DNA of 29,398 nucleotides from Acidimicrobiales bacterium (GTDB taxonomy: Bacteria > Actinomycetota > Acidimicrobiia > Acidimicrobiales > RAAP-2): the NCBI GenBank assembly GCA_030044045.1, contig JASHWO010000058.1:1-29398 (forward strand), written 5' to 3'. Made by a program: the position numbers and the translations under genes. The notes below the pieces were generated by a model. It worked only from the letters and a program-made list of their open reading frames with translations. It had not been told where the DNA came from and searched no databases. Below, one piece after another: positions 8,467 through 16,093 of the stretch. The stretch's first letter is position 1; every line of letters begins with the position of its first letter.

Positions 8467-9192
8467 TCATCCGGCCCGGGCGGCGGCCAGCGCCTCGACC
8501 GGCCGGTCGGTGACCACGGCGTCCACCGCCAGCCCCACCATGGTCCGGAGGTCGTCGGGCGAGTTGACCGTCCACACCCGCACGGCCAGGCCGGCCTGGT
8601 GCGCCCGCTCCACCAGCGGACGGTCGACCCGGGAGACGAAGGGATGGATCCCCTGGTAACCGCGCCCGACCGCCTCCTCCAGGCCCACCCGGGGATCGGC
8701 CGACCAGTGGAGCAGCCAGGCCACGGGGATACGGGGGTCGGCGCCGCGCACCGCCTCGATGCACGCCGGGTCGAAGGACGACACCACCACCCGGTCCACC
8801 CAGCCCAGTTCGGCCAGGGCAGCCGCCGTGGCCCGAGGCAGCGCCTCGTCGCCGTCGCTCTTGACCTCCACGTTGACCAGCAGCCCCTGGCAGGCGTCGA
8901 GCGCCTCGTCCAGCAGCGGCACGTGGGCCGGCAGGTCGCGCACCCGCAGGTCCCGCAGGGGGCCGGCGCCGGGGATCTCGGCGTCGTGGTGGACGACCAG
9001 GGCGCCGTCGGCGGTGCGCCGCACGTCCAGTTCCACCCCGTCCACCCCAATCCGCCGGGCCTCGGCGAATGCCGCCACCGTGTTCTCGGCCAGGGCCGCG
9101 CCCTCGGCCAGGCTGTCCGGCGACGTCCCCGCTCCACCCCCGTTGGTACTACCCAAGGTGACACCCCGGTGGGCGTAGACCAGCGTCGTCAC
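8467..9192 (-). CDS. Glycerophosphodiester phosphodiesterase family protein
   Basis: A 241-residue TIM-barrel enzyme that would split glycerophosphodiesters into glycerol-3-phosphate and an alcohol. Catalytic motifs are visible: AHRG (His8), then ENT, GVELDV, VVHHD, and near the end the VVTDRP loop. There is no signal peptide, so it should be cytosolic, like UgpQ. An extra Gly/Ser-rich stretch of about 20 residues sits between HRG and ENT. The start is GTG at 9192, beginning directly before the first strand. It diverges from whiB1 with 161 bases between and is probably the first gene of an operon with etfB and etfA. Confidence 0.93.
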   Translation of the reverse strand: MTTLVYAHRGVTLGSTNGGGAGTSPDSLAEGAALAENTVAAFAEARRIGVDGVELDVRRTADGALVVHHDAEIPGAGPLRDLRVRDLPAHVPLLDEALDACQGLLVNVEVKSDGDEALPRATAAALAELGWVDRVVVSSFDPACIEAVRGADPRIPVAWLLHWSADPRVGLEEAVGRGYQGIHPFVSRVDRPLVERAHQAGLAVRVWTVNSPDDLRTMVGLAVDAVVTDRPVEALAAARAG

Positions 9193-9238
9193 GCCGGCCC
9201 ACCGGGACGCCGGGCCGCCGGCGCCGGCGAGAAAGCCC

Positions 9239-9266
9239 TTGCAATGGGTGACGAGACCGGTAAAAT
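9239..9266 (+). promoter_or_regulatory. Predicted sigma-70-type promoter of whiB1
   Basis: TTGCAA (9239-9244), a 16-base spacer and TAAAAT (9261-9266) form the best promoter match in the intergenic region. Transcription would begin near 9273, giving a leader of about 80 bases that contains the CRP-type site. Confidence 0.55.
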
Positions 9267-9316
9267 GGCGTTGTCAAGCCCCTTTTCCGTGACGGCCACC
9301 AGATGCGGGCCGAACA

Positions 9317-9332
9317 TGTGAAAAGGTTCACA
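9317..9332. promoter_or_regulatory. CRP-type palindrome TGTGA-N6-TCACA before whiB1
   Basis: TGTGAAAAGGTTCACA is a perfect palindrome and matches the full CRP consensus. Its centre is about 30 bases before the whiB1 ATG and about 50 bases past the predicted start of transcription, which would favour repression or a different, unseen promoter. M. tuberculosis whiB1 is a known CRP (Rv3676) target. Confidence 0.65.
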
Positions 9333-9353
9333 ACCTTGTTGGCGGAGGCAGCG

Positions 9354-9644
9354 ATGGCGCTGATGTGGAACCGGACGGTGGACTGGGACGCGGACGACTG
9401 GCGACGGATGGCCGCCTGTCGGGACACCGAGCCAGACCTCTTCTTCCCCGTCGGCACGACCGGCCCGGCCGTCGAGCAGATCGAGGCGGCGAAGCGGGTC
9501 TGCCGCTCGTGCGAGGCCCAGGAGCCCTGCCTCGACTTCGCCCTGGCCACGAACCAGGAGTCGGGCGTGTGGGGCGGCACCTCCGAAGAGGAGCGCCGCA
9601 AGCTCCGCAAGGCCTGGCTGGCCGCCCGCCGCCGCGCCAGCTAG
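9354..9644 (+). CDS. whiB1: WhiB-family iron-sulfur transcription factor, WhiB1-like
   Basis: A 96-residue WhiB-like protein. It has the four cluster-binding Cys (one in MAACRD, then CRSC and EPC), the DLFFPVG motif and the GVWGGTSEEERR turn, followed by a basic C-terminal tail for DNA binding. The FFPVG...GPA pattern is closest to WhiB1/WblE. WhiB1 binds a nitric-oxide-sensitive [4Fe-4S] cluster and the housekeeping sigma factor. I chose ATG at 9354 because GGAGG lies 5 bases before it (9344-9348). An in-frame ATG at 9303 lacks such a site and would put the CRP-type palindrome inside the gene. It converges on pdtaS, as whiB1 and pdtaS are adjacent in M. tuberculosis. Confidence 0.93.
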   Translation: MALMWNRTVDWDADDWRRMAACRDTEPDLFFPVGTTGPAVEQIEAAKRVCRSCEAQEPCLDFALATNQESGVWGGTSEEERRKLRKAWLAARRRAS

Positions 9645-9665
9645 CTCCCCACCGCCCGCACCCCC

Positions 9666-9681
9666 CGGGGCGCACGCCCCG
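9666..9681. terminator. Hairpin between convergent whiB1 and pdtaS
   Basis: CGGGGCG and CGCCCCG form a perfect inverted repeat around a 2-base centre, in the 38 bases between the two stops. It can fold in both transcripts and so could end both genes; no T-run is present. Confidence 0.5.
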
Positions 9682-9682
9682 C

Positions 9683-11185
9683 TCATCGCCGGGCCGGCAC
9701 GGCGATACGGACCTGGGTCCCGCCGCCCGCCGCCGGTGGCACCCGTTCCATGGCGATCGTCCCGCCCATCTGGTGGACCACCAGGTCGCGGACGATCGAC
9801 AGGCCCAGGCTGGTCGTGCGCTCGATGTCGAACCCCTCGAGCAGGCCCACCCCGTCGTCCCGCACGCGCACCACGAGCACGTCGTCCTGCTCCTGGAGCG
9901 TGACCGTCACGTGCCCCACCGTTCCCTCGTCGCCGCCGCCCGCCGCATCCGCCGGCCCGAAGGCATGCTCCACGGCATTCTGCAGCACCTCGGCCAGGGT
10001 CACCGCCAGCGGCGTGGCCACGTCGGCCATCACATCGCCCAGGTCACCCCGCACGGAGATCTCGACCTTGCGCGACGACACCACCGAGTCCTCGGCCATC
10101 TGCACCAGCGAAGCGACGATGTCCCCGAACGGCACCTCGTCACCGGGGTCCCGGGAGAGGACCTCGTGCACCAGGGCGATGGAGCGGACGCGCCGCTCGG
10201 CCTCCCGCAACGCCTCCCGGGCGGCGCCCACCGCCACCCGCCGGGCCTGGAGGCTGAGCAGCGAGGAGATGGTCTGGAGGTTGTTCTTCACCCGGTGATG
10301 GACCTCCCGGATGGCCGCGTCCTTCGAGAGGAGGAGCCGGTCCAGGCGGCGTACGTCGGTGACGTCGCGCAACAGGATCACCGCGCCGGTCACCGAGCCC
10401 CGGGCCATGAGCGGGATGCAGTGGGCCAGCACGATCACGTCCGGCCGGCGCTCGACCTCCTCCACCACCGGGCGGCCAGTGGCCAGGGCCCACTCCACCG
10501 CCGACTCCTCGACCCCCAGCTCGGTGAAGCGGCGGCCCTCCGGGGGTGAGTACACCCCCATGCGGTGCAGGGCGTTGACCGCGTTCGGCGAGGCGAACTC
10601 GACCCGGCCCTCGGCGTCCACCACCACGAAGCCGTCGCCCACCCGGGGCGCCTCCTCAGTGCCCACGTCCTCGTCGGGAAAGGGGAACGCCGACTCGGCC
10701 ACCATCTCGGCCAGCCGCTCGAACACCTCCAGGTACGTCTTCTCGTAGGTGCTGAGCGGGCCGCGGGCCGGGACCTGCGACACCCGGAGCAGCACGGCGA
10801 TCACCTTGCCGCCGAACCGCACCGGCACGTTCTCCACCGGCACCGACGCCCCCACGACCGGGTGGTGCACCGTGCCCCGGACCACCTCGCCCCGGTGCAG
10901 GGCAGTGGCGCTGAGCTCCCAGGCCGACTCGTGCACCGCCTGGCCCACCAGATCCTGGTCGACCAGGGTGGGCCGGTTGCTCGGGCGGATCTGGCCCAGG
11001 ACCACCAGGAGCGGCTCGTCGTCGGGCCGCTCGGGGTGGGCCCGGGTGGCTGGCACCACCAGCAGCAGATCCGAGAAGGCCAGGTCGGCCAGCACCGACC
11101 ACGACCCGAGCAGCCGCTGGAGGTGCTCGAGCTCGTCCGGCTGCAGGTCGGTGTGGAGGGAGGCCAGCTCGACGGGGGTGGGCAC
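9683..11185 (-). CDS. pdtaS: Sensor histidine kinase, PdtaS-like
   Basis: A 500-residue soluble kinase. An N-terminal GAF-like domain (about 1-150) and a PAS-like domain (about 175-285) are followed by a HisKA_2 dimer domain with the phospho-accepting HHRVKNNLQTISSLL (His near 297). An HATPase domain (about 375-495) has the N-box LQNAVEHAFG and the G-boxes DDGVGL and LGLSIVRDLV. No membrane segment is visible. PdtaS in mycobacteria passes phosphate to PdtaR, an RNA-binding ANTAR regulator; no pdtaR is in this window. GTG at 11185 starts 4 bases after the PHP gene stop, so co-transcription is likely. A 22-bp palindrome (11199-11220) just before the start may limit read-through or translation. 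Confidence 0.93.
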   Translation of the reverse strand: MPTPVELASLHTDLQPDELEHLQRLLGSWSVLADLAFSDLLLVVPATRAHPERPDDEPLLVVLGQIRPSNRPTLVDQDLVGQAVHESAWELSATALHRGEVVRGTVHHPVVGASVPVENVPVRFGGKVIAVLLRVSQVPARGPLSTYEKTYLEVFERLAEMVAESAFPFPDEDVGTEEAPRVGDGFVVVDAEGRVEFASPNAVNALHRMGVYSPPEGRRFTELGVEESAVEWALATGRPVVEEVERRPDVIVLAHCIPLMARGSVTGAVILLRDVTDVRRLDRLLLSKDAAIREVHHRVKNNLQTISSLLSLQARRVAVGAAREALREAERRVRSIALVHEVLSRDPGDEVPFGDIVASLVQMAEDSVVSSRKVEISVRGDLGDVMADVATPLAVTLAEVLQNAVEHAFGPADAAGGGDEGTVGHVTVTLQEQDDVLVVRVRDDGVGLLEGFDIERTTSLGLSIVRDLVVHQMGGTIAMERVPPAAGGGTQVRIAVPARR

Positions 11186-11189
11186 GGTG

Positions 11190-12164
11190 CTAATTCACCC
11201 CGCCCGGGGCCCCGGGCGGGCCAATGGGCGAGACGGCCCGGGCGGGGGCGGGGTCCCCGCCTCGGGAGGAGCCTGGGTTGGGGTGCCCAGGCGGGTCCAG
11301 AGGCACGGTGTGGCCCTGGCGGCGGCGGTAGGCCTGGAGCCGGTCCACGCCGACCGAGCCGAGCAGCGCCCGCAAGTCGGCCACCCGGTCGGCCACGTGC
11401 TCGTGCCGGTGGGCGTCGGAGGCGGTGGTCAGCGGCACCCCATGGGCAGCCAGCCGGACCAGCAACGGCGCCGCCGGGTACTGCTCCCCCACCGGGGTCC
11501 GCCACCCGGCCGAGGAGAGCTCGGCCGCGGTGCCACTGGCCGCCGCCGCCTCGGCGATGCGGTCCCACCACTCCCGGGGGTGGTCGGGCTGCCGCCCGGC
11601 TACCTTGATCAGGTCCGGGTGGGCCAGCACGTCGCAGGTGCCGGTGGCCGCCAGCTCCTCGATGGCCACCGTGTACGCCTCCCAGCAGGCGTCGACGGTG
11701 CGGGCCGACCACTCGGCCATCGACGGGCCGTCACCCAAGTCGTCGAAGCGCCAGGCGCCCACCCAGTGGACCGAGCCGAGGAGCACGTCGAAGGGGTAGC
11801 CGGCCAGCAGGCCCGCCACCTCGTCCATGCGGCCGCGGTAGTAGTCGACCTCCAGCCCCAGCACCACCGGCAGGCCGGCTCGCTTGGCCTCCAGCACCGT
11901 TGCCACGTAGGCGTCGAGGTCGGCCCGGGCGTGGTAGTCCCAGTAGCCGGCCATCGAGTCGCGCAACGTCGGCGAAGGCTCGTCCGCCTCCCACCAGCGG
12001 CCCAGCAGCCGGTCGGCCTGGACGAACCGGAAGAGGTGCTCGGTGAGGGCCACCTCCACCACCCCGGCTGCCTGCGCCCGCTCGCAGTAGGCGGCCACCT
12101 GCTCCAAGGCGAGCGGGGTCTCCCGCCGGCTGTGGGGCCACAGGTGCAGGTGGTAGTCGAGCAC
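11190..12164 (-). CDS. PHP-domain phosphatase (histidinol-phosphatase-like), repeat-derived tail
   Basis: A 324-residue PHP metallohydrolase. Metal ligands are visible in order: HLH (5-7), TEH, GLEVDYY, LGSVH, AHPD and SDAH. This is the HisJ-like subgroup, whose known members remove phosphate from histidinol phosphate; other sugar phosphates are possible and no his genes are nearby. The last 34 residues (from about 291) are Pro/Gly-rich and are encoded by a GC-rich structured repeat related to one upstream, so the ancestral C-terminus probably ended earlier. GTG at 12164 is 6 bases after TACCAT, a plausible -10 element, so a leaderless start is possible. It lies upstream of pdtaS on the same strand. 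Confidence 0.88.
   Translation of the reverse strand: MLDYHLHLWPHSRRETPLALEQVAAYCERAQAAGVVEVALTEHLFRFVQADRLLGRWWEADEPSPTLRDSMAGYWDYHARADLDAYVATVLEAKRAGLPVVLGLEVDYYRGRMDEVAGLLAGYPFDVLLGSVHWVGAWRFDDLGDGPSMAEWSARTVDACWEAYTVAIEELAATGTCDVLAHPDLIKVAGRQPDHPREWWDRIAEAAAASGTAAELSSAGWRTPVGEQYPAAPLLVRLAAHGVPLTTASDAHRHEHVADRVADLRALLGSVGVDRLQAYRRRQGHTVPLDPPGHPNPGSSRGGDPAPARAVSPIGPPGAPGGVN
11199..11295. repeat. Structured GC-rich repeat, copy A (inside the PHP 3' end)
   Basis: Begins with a perfect 22-bp palindrome (11199-11220). A segment at about 11246-11295 matches copy B at 12238-12294 with small gaps: a GGGGCGGGG/TCCCCGCC part, then GGAGGAGCCTGGG, TTGGGG and CCCAGGCGGG. The second part can fold as a GCCTGGG/CCCAGGC stem. 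Translated, it supplies the last 34 residues of the PHP protein. Confidence 0.75.
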
Positions 12165-12195
12165 AGTGTCATGGTAAGCCCGCTGGGTTGCTCAG

Positions 12196-12302
12196 CCCGC
12201 CCGGGCCCCAGGCGGGAGGACAGCACAGCACGGCCAGGGGCGGGGTTGGGGTCCCCGCCCACTGGAGGAGCCTGGGGTTGGGGCCCCAGGCGGGAGGACA
12301 GC
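12196..12302. repeat. Structured GC-rich repeat, copy B (between PHP and the ArsA-like gene)
   Basis: Three hairpins in a row. CCCGCC/GGCGGG at 12196-12216. An 8-bp stem (GGGCGGGG/CCCCGCCC) at 12238-12260 with loop TTGGGGT. An 8-bp stem (GCCTGGGG/CCCCAGGC) at 12270-12291 with loop TTGGGG. A 22-bp stretch at 12203-12224 recurs exactly at 12281-12302. It fills the gap between two minus-strand genes and could end or stabilise transcripts. Confidence 0.8.
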
Positions 12303-13535
12303 TCAGTCCCACATCTGCTCGCCCAGGTGCAGCAAGCCGGCCATGTCGTACACGTCGGCGTCGAAGAAGGGCACGGTGGCCAGCACCTCCGGGCTGCTCC
12401 CCAGCTCGGCCTGCTGCTCGGCCTCCCGCCGGGCCACCACGCCGAAGTTCAGGAAGCTGTCGGCCACCTCCTCCAGCACCCGGCGGGCCTGCTCGGGGTC
12501 GGCCGGGAGCCCCTGGGCCAGCTCGGCCGAGCGCTGGCGCAGGGCGTGGGCCACCCGCCCGGCCGCCGGGTCCCGGAAGGAGTCGGGCAGCACCTTGTTC
12601 AGCACCATCGCCCCCAGGTGGAGCCGACGCCGCTCCAGTTCCCGGGCGAAGAACTCCGCCTCGCGCGCTGGCGTGGTCTCCAGGGTGGAGACCACCATGA
12701 AGGTGGTGCGCCGGTCCGAGAGCAGGCGGGTCACCGCTTCAGCCCGCTGGACGAACCCGTCGTACATCGACTGGAAGAGCACGAAGAACTCGGCGATGTC
12801 GGCCAGGAACTGCGTCCCCAGGATCCGGTCGGCCACCTGGTAGAAGGGCCGCGAGGCCACGTTCACCAGCCGCGACCGGTAGGGCACGATCAGCCAGCGC
12901 AGCAGTCGGCTGGAGAAGAAGTCGGCCATGCGCTGCGGGGCGTCCAGGAAGTCCAGGGCGTTCCGGGTGGGCGGGGTGTCCACCACGATCAGGTCGTAGG
13001 TGCCCTCGGCGTGGATCTCGAAGAGGCGCTCCATGGCGATGTAGTCGTGGGACTGGACGAAGCGCCCGGCGATGTTGCGGTAGAGGGGGTTGGCCAGGAT
13101 CTGCTGGCGGGTGGCCTCGTCCGGGGCATGCCGGCGCACCAGCGCGTCCCAGCTCTCCTTGGTGTCGAGCATCGCCGCCCACAGCTCGCCCCGGGGCGAC
13201 GTCCCGGCCGCCCGGAACACCTCGTCGGCGATGCGCACCTCGCTGTTCCCGATGCCCACCGCGCCGATGCCGGCGCCGCCCGGCCCCGAGAGCCCCAGGG
13301 CGTCGGCCAACCGGCGGGCCGGGTCCACGGTGAGCACCAGCACCCGCCCGCCGTGGTGGCAAGCGGCCATGGCGGCAGCGGCAGCGGCCGTGGTGGTCTT
13401 GCCCACGCCCCCGGGCCCGCAAGCGATCACGATCTCCTTGGCCGCCAGCAGCCCGTCGAGCGAGCCGGCTCGGGGTGGCCGCCGGGACGGTGGGTCCGCC
13501 GCCGAGCCGGCCCTCCGGCCCGTGCCTCCGCCCAT
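12303..13535 (-). CDS. ArsA/Get3-like ATPase, second of a pair
   Basis: A 410-residue deviant-Walker-A ATPase. The P-loop is GPGGVGKTTT (40-49), the DPARRL switch region follows, and YDLIVVDTPPTRNALDFL is the Walker B/switch II block. The middle is rich in hydrophobic helix-forming sequence (about 190-260), as expected for a Get3-like client-binding part. It resembles Rv3680, which works with Rv3679 in M. tuberculosis; these are Get3-like and not arsenite pumps. No arsenite genes are near. ATG at 13535 shares one base with the TGA of the first ATPase (TGATG), so the two are coupled and probably form a heteromer. Confidence 0.9.
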   Translation of the reverse strand: MGGGTGRRAGSAADPPSRRPPRAGSLDGLLAAKEIVIACGPGGVGKTTTAAAAAAMAACHHGGRVLVLTVDPARRLADALGLSGPGGAGIGAVGIGNSEVRIADEVFRAAGTSPRGELWAAMLDTKESWDALVRRHAPDEATRQQILANPLYRNIAGRFVQSHDYIAMERLFEIHAEGTYDLIVVDTPPTRNALDFLDAPQRMADFFSSRLLRWLIVPYRSRLVNVASRPFYQVADRILGTQFLADIAEFFVLFQSMYDGFVQRAEAVTRLLSDRRTTFMVVSTLETTPAREAEFFARELERRRLHLGAMVLNKVLPDSFRDPAAGRVAHALRQRSAELAQGLPADPEQARRVLEEVADSFLNFGVVARREAEQQAELGSSPEVLATVPFFDADVYDMAGLLHLGEQMWD

Positions 13536-14512
13536 CAGAACCCGAGCTCCTCGCCGAGCGAGGCCGCCACCTGGCCGGTGGTGCGCAACCCGTGGAACCG
13601 GGAGAACAGGTACGGCAGGTACAGCACCGGCACCGACGGGTCCAGGCCCTCCCGCAACCGCTGCAGGTGGCCGGCGCGGGTGCGTCGCATGGTCACGGCC
13701 AGGCGGGCGCCCTCCAGCACCGGGCCGGCGTCGCCGCCGGCCCTGGCCGAGAGGCCGTCGGTGACGTCGGGGCGGCGCAGGACCTCGAACGCCTCCTCCT
13801 CACCCCGGCCGAACAGCTCGGGCAGGACCCGGTTGACCACCACGGCGGAGAGGTGGACGGTGGTCTCGGCCGCCACCCGCCCGGCCAGCTCCAGCGTCTC
13901 GGCCACCGGCATCTCCTCGGGGGTGGTCACCGCCACCAGCCCGGTGCGTGCCGGGTCGGAGAGGATGTCGAGCATCCAGTCGGTCTGGGTGCGGATCAGC
14001 CCCACCTTGACGAGGTCGTTGATGGCCTGGGGGGCGGCGAGCTGGCCCACGATGTGGCCGGTGGCGGGTGCGTCGACCACTACCAGGTCGTAGCGCCGCT
14101 CCCGCACCTCGTAGCAGAGCTTGCCCACGGTCAGGATCTCCCGCACCCCCGGGGCGGCGGTGGCCACGAAGTCGAAGGCCTTGGCCAGCGGGCCGATCCG
14201 GCCCACCACCGGGATCCGGAGGTGCAGCTTCAGGTACTCCCGGAGGGAGGCCTCGGTGTCCATCGACATGACGAACACCCCGGGCGCCACCTCCCGCTCG
14301 GCGAAGCCCGTCGGCTCGGCCTCGAACAGGGATGCCAGGTCACCCTTGGCGTCGACCTCGCAGGCCAGCACCCGCAGGCCACTCTCGGCGGCGAGCTGGG
14401 CCAGGGCCGCGGCCACCGTGGTCTTGCCCACGCCGCCCTTGCCGGTGACGAAGAGCAGCTGCAGGTCGAGCAGCCCGGGGCGGGCGCCGGCCGGAGCGGG
14501 CCGGTGGCTCAG
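13535..14512 (-). CDS. ArsA/Get3-like ATPase, first of a pair
   Basis: About 325 residues if it starts at CTG 14512. P-loop GKGGVGKTT lies near the N-terminus (about 24-32). EVDAKGDLASLFEAEP follows the usual switch I area and YDLVVVDAPATGHIV is the Walker B/switch II block. It is closest to Rv3679-type proteins. The start is uncertain: the frame is open far upstream as an Arg-rich shadow of DUF3107. No ATG or GTG lies close before the P-loop, and CTG at 14512 overlaps the DUF3107 stop (CTGA), which suggests coupled re-initiation. An upstream ATG at 14752 would give an unlikely Arg/Gly-rich lead of 80 residues. Probably works with the next ATPase. Confidence 0.87.
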   Translation of the reverse strand: MSHRPAPAGARPGLLDLQLLFVTGKGGVGKTTVAAALAQLAAESGLRVLACEVDAKGDLASLFEAEPTGFAEREVAPGVFVMSMDTEASLREYLKLHLRIPVVGRIGPLAKAFDFVATAAPGVREILTVGKLCYEVRERRYDLVVVDAPATGHIVGQLAAPQAINDLVKVGLIRTQTDWMLDILSDPARTGLVAVTTPEEMPVAETLELAGRVAAETTVHLSAVVVNRVLPELFGRGEEEAFEVLRRPDVTDGLSARAGGDAGPVLEGARLAVTMRRTRAGHLQRLREGLDPSVPVLYLPYLFSRFHGLRTTGQVAASLGEELGF

Positions 14513-14745
14513 GGGGCGCCGAACCCCACCCGCCGTTCGGCACTCGGCGCACCGACCTCCACGTAGGCCACCTTGGCCACCGGCACGGCGACCCGCCGGC
14601 CCCGCCGGTCGGTCAGCCAGAGCACGCCCTGGTCGCCGCCGAGCGCCGACTCGATGTCGGCCAAGACCTTCTCCCGGTCGGCGTCGTCCCCCAGCTCCAC
14701 TTCCAGCTCCTTGGGGGTCTGGACGATCCCGATACGCACGTCCAC
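14509..14745 (-). CDS. DUF3107 family protein (TB9.4-like)
   Basis: A small 78-residue protein of the DUF3107 family, named after actinobacterial proteins such as Rv3208A/TB9.4. It begins VDVRIGIVQTPKELEVEL and continues with a conserved VLADIESAL and a basic-hydrophobic strand DRRGRRVAVPVAKVAYVEV. The GTG start at 14745 is fixed by AAGGAG 9 bases upstream (14755-14760 on the plus strand). Its stop overlaps the likely CTG start of the first ArsA-like ATPase, so three genes form one unit. Function is unknown; a fixed place ahead of a Get3-like pair would hint at a role with those ATPases (inference). Confidence 0.88.
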   Translation of the reverse strand: MDVRIGIVQTPKELEVELGDDADREKVLADIESALGGDQGVLWLTDRRGRRVAVPVAKVAYVEVGAPSAERRVGFGAP

Positions 14746-14853
14746 CTGGCATGGCTCCTTTGTCGGTCGGTACCGGCTCCCGTCGCGGGCGGGCGGGCCG
14801 TCCGTGCCGGCGTGGCACCCCCGACGATACAGGCACCGGGCACACTGGAGGCC

Positions 14854-16071
14854 ATGCCGGACGGCCCGGATCCCGCCCTCACCGAGCGCAGCCGTCGTTG
14901 GGCATCGACCATGGGTGGGTTCAGCGCCCGGCCGGCGGTGACCGTCGCCCACGCCGACTCCCGGGCCGCGGTGGGCCACCCCGCCGGTGGTCCGGACGCC
15001 GGCGCGGGGGCACCCGAGGGCATGGCGGCCGGCCGGCCGGTGCCTGGACTGACGCTCGACCCCCTGGCCCGGGAGCAGCGCGAGGCGCAGGAGCACGGCT
15101 CCCTGGTCGAGGGGGCCACCCGGGCCGTCGGGGCCGGGCACCGGCAGCGCCCCGAGATGCCCGACCCCTGGCGCACCTGCTTCGAGCGGGACCGGGACCG
15201 CATCCTGCACTCGACGGCCTTCCGGCGGCTGGCCGGCAAGACCCAGGTCTTCGTGTTCCCCGAGGACCACCAGCGCACCCGCCTGACCCATGCGCTGGAG
15301 GTGGCCCAGGTGGCGGCGGGCATCGCCCAGGCCTGCCGGCTGAACGTGGCCCTGGCCGAGGCCATCGCCCTGGGGCACGACTGCGGCCACGGCCCCGGCG
15401 GCCACGCCAGCGAGGACGCCCTCGACCCCTACCTGCCGGAAGGGTTCGACCACGCCCCCTGGGGGGCCGACGTGTCGCTGGCCTCGCTGAACCTCTGCGC
15501 CGAGACGCTGGATGGCATCCGGAACCACAGCTGGTCCCGACCGGCGCCGGCCACCCCGGAGGGCGAGGTGGTGAGCTGGGCCGACCGGATCGCCTACGTC
15601 TGCCACGACTGGGAGGACGCGGTGCTGAGCGGCATCGTCGCCCCGTCCATGCTCCCCGAGGTGGTGCGGTCCCGTTGCGGCGAGCGGCGGGGCCAGCAAC
15701 TCGGCGCCTTCATCGACGCGGTGGTGGGCACGGTGGCGGCCACCGGCCGTATCGGCATGGAGGGGGAGATGGCCGAGGCCCTGGCCGCCTTCCGGGCCGG
15801 CAACTACGAGCACGTCTACCTCCGGCCGGCGTCGGTGGCCCAGGGAGCGGCGGTGGTGGCCGTGCTGCGGGCCCTGGTCGACCACTACGGCGACCGCCCG
15901 AACGCCATCCCCGACGTGCGGGAGGCGGGCGGGCTCACGGCCGGCGAGCCCGAGGCGGTCCGGGCGGCCGTCACCTACGTGGCCGGCATGACCGACCGCT
16001 TCGCCTTCCGCCACGCCGTGGCCGACCTCGGCTGGGATCCGGCCAAGCTCCCCGCCGGCGTGGACGGCTGA
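14854..16071 (+). CDS. dgt: dGTPase-like HD-domain dNTP triphosphohydrolase
   Basis: About 405 residues. The HD metal site is visible: RTRLTHALEV (His146), GHDCGHGPGGH (His175, Asp176) and WADRIAYVCHD. The ILHSTAFRRLAGKTQVF stretch just before it is characteristic of deoxyguanosinetriphosphate triphosphohydrolase-like proteins, which split dNTPs to the nucleoside and triphosphate. The first 100 residues are Ala/Gly/Pro-rich and not conserved. The start is uncertain: ATG at 14854 has a close GGAG, while an in-frame GTG at 14812 is also open. It diverges from DUF3107 and converges on the Mrp ATPase 22 bases away. Confidence 0.9.
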   Translation: MPDGPDPALTERSRRWASTMGGFSARPAVTVAHADSRAAVGHPAGGPDAGAGAPEGMAAGRPVPGLTLDPLAREQREAQEHGSLVEGATRAVGAGHRQRPEMPDPWRTCFERDRDRILHSTAFRRLAGKTQVFVFPEDHQRTRLTHALEVAQVAAGIAQACRLNVALAEAIALGHDCGHGPGGHASEDALDPYLPEGFDHAPWGADVSLASLNLCAETLDGIRNHSWSRPAPATPEGEVVSWADRIAYVCHDWEDAVLSGIVAPSMLPEVVRSRCGERRGQQLGAFIDAVVGTVAATGRIGMEGEMAEALAAFRAGNYEHVYLRPASVAQGAAVVAVLRALVDHYGDRPNAIPDVREAGGLTAGEPEAVRAAVTYVAGMTDRFAFRHAVADLGWDPAKLPAGVDG

Positions 16072-16093
16072 CGGCGCCACTCCGGCGACCCGG

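Noticed and set aside
9303..9353. Longer WhiB1 start at ATG 9303.
   Set aside because: No ribosome site there, while GGAGG lies 5 bases before ATG 9354; the extra residues are not WhiB-like and would span the CRP-type palindrome.
12303..14512. Arsenite pump ATPases.
   Set aside because: ArsA-like sequence but paired and linked to DUF3107, with no arsB, arsC, arsD or arsR; the Get3-like reading fits better.
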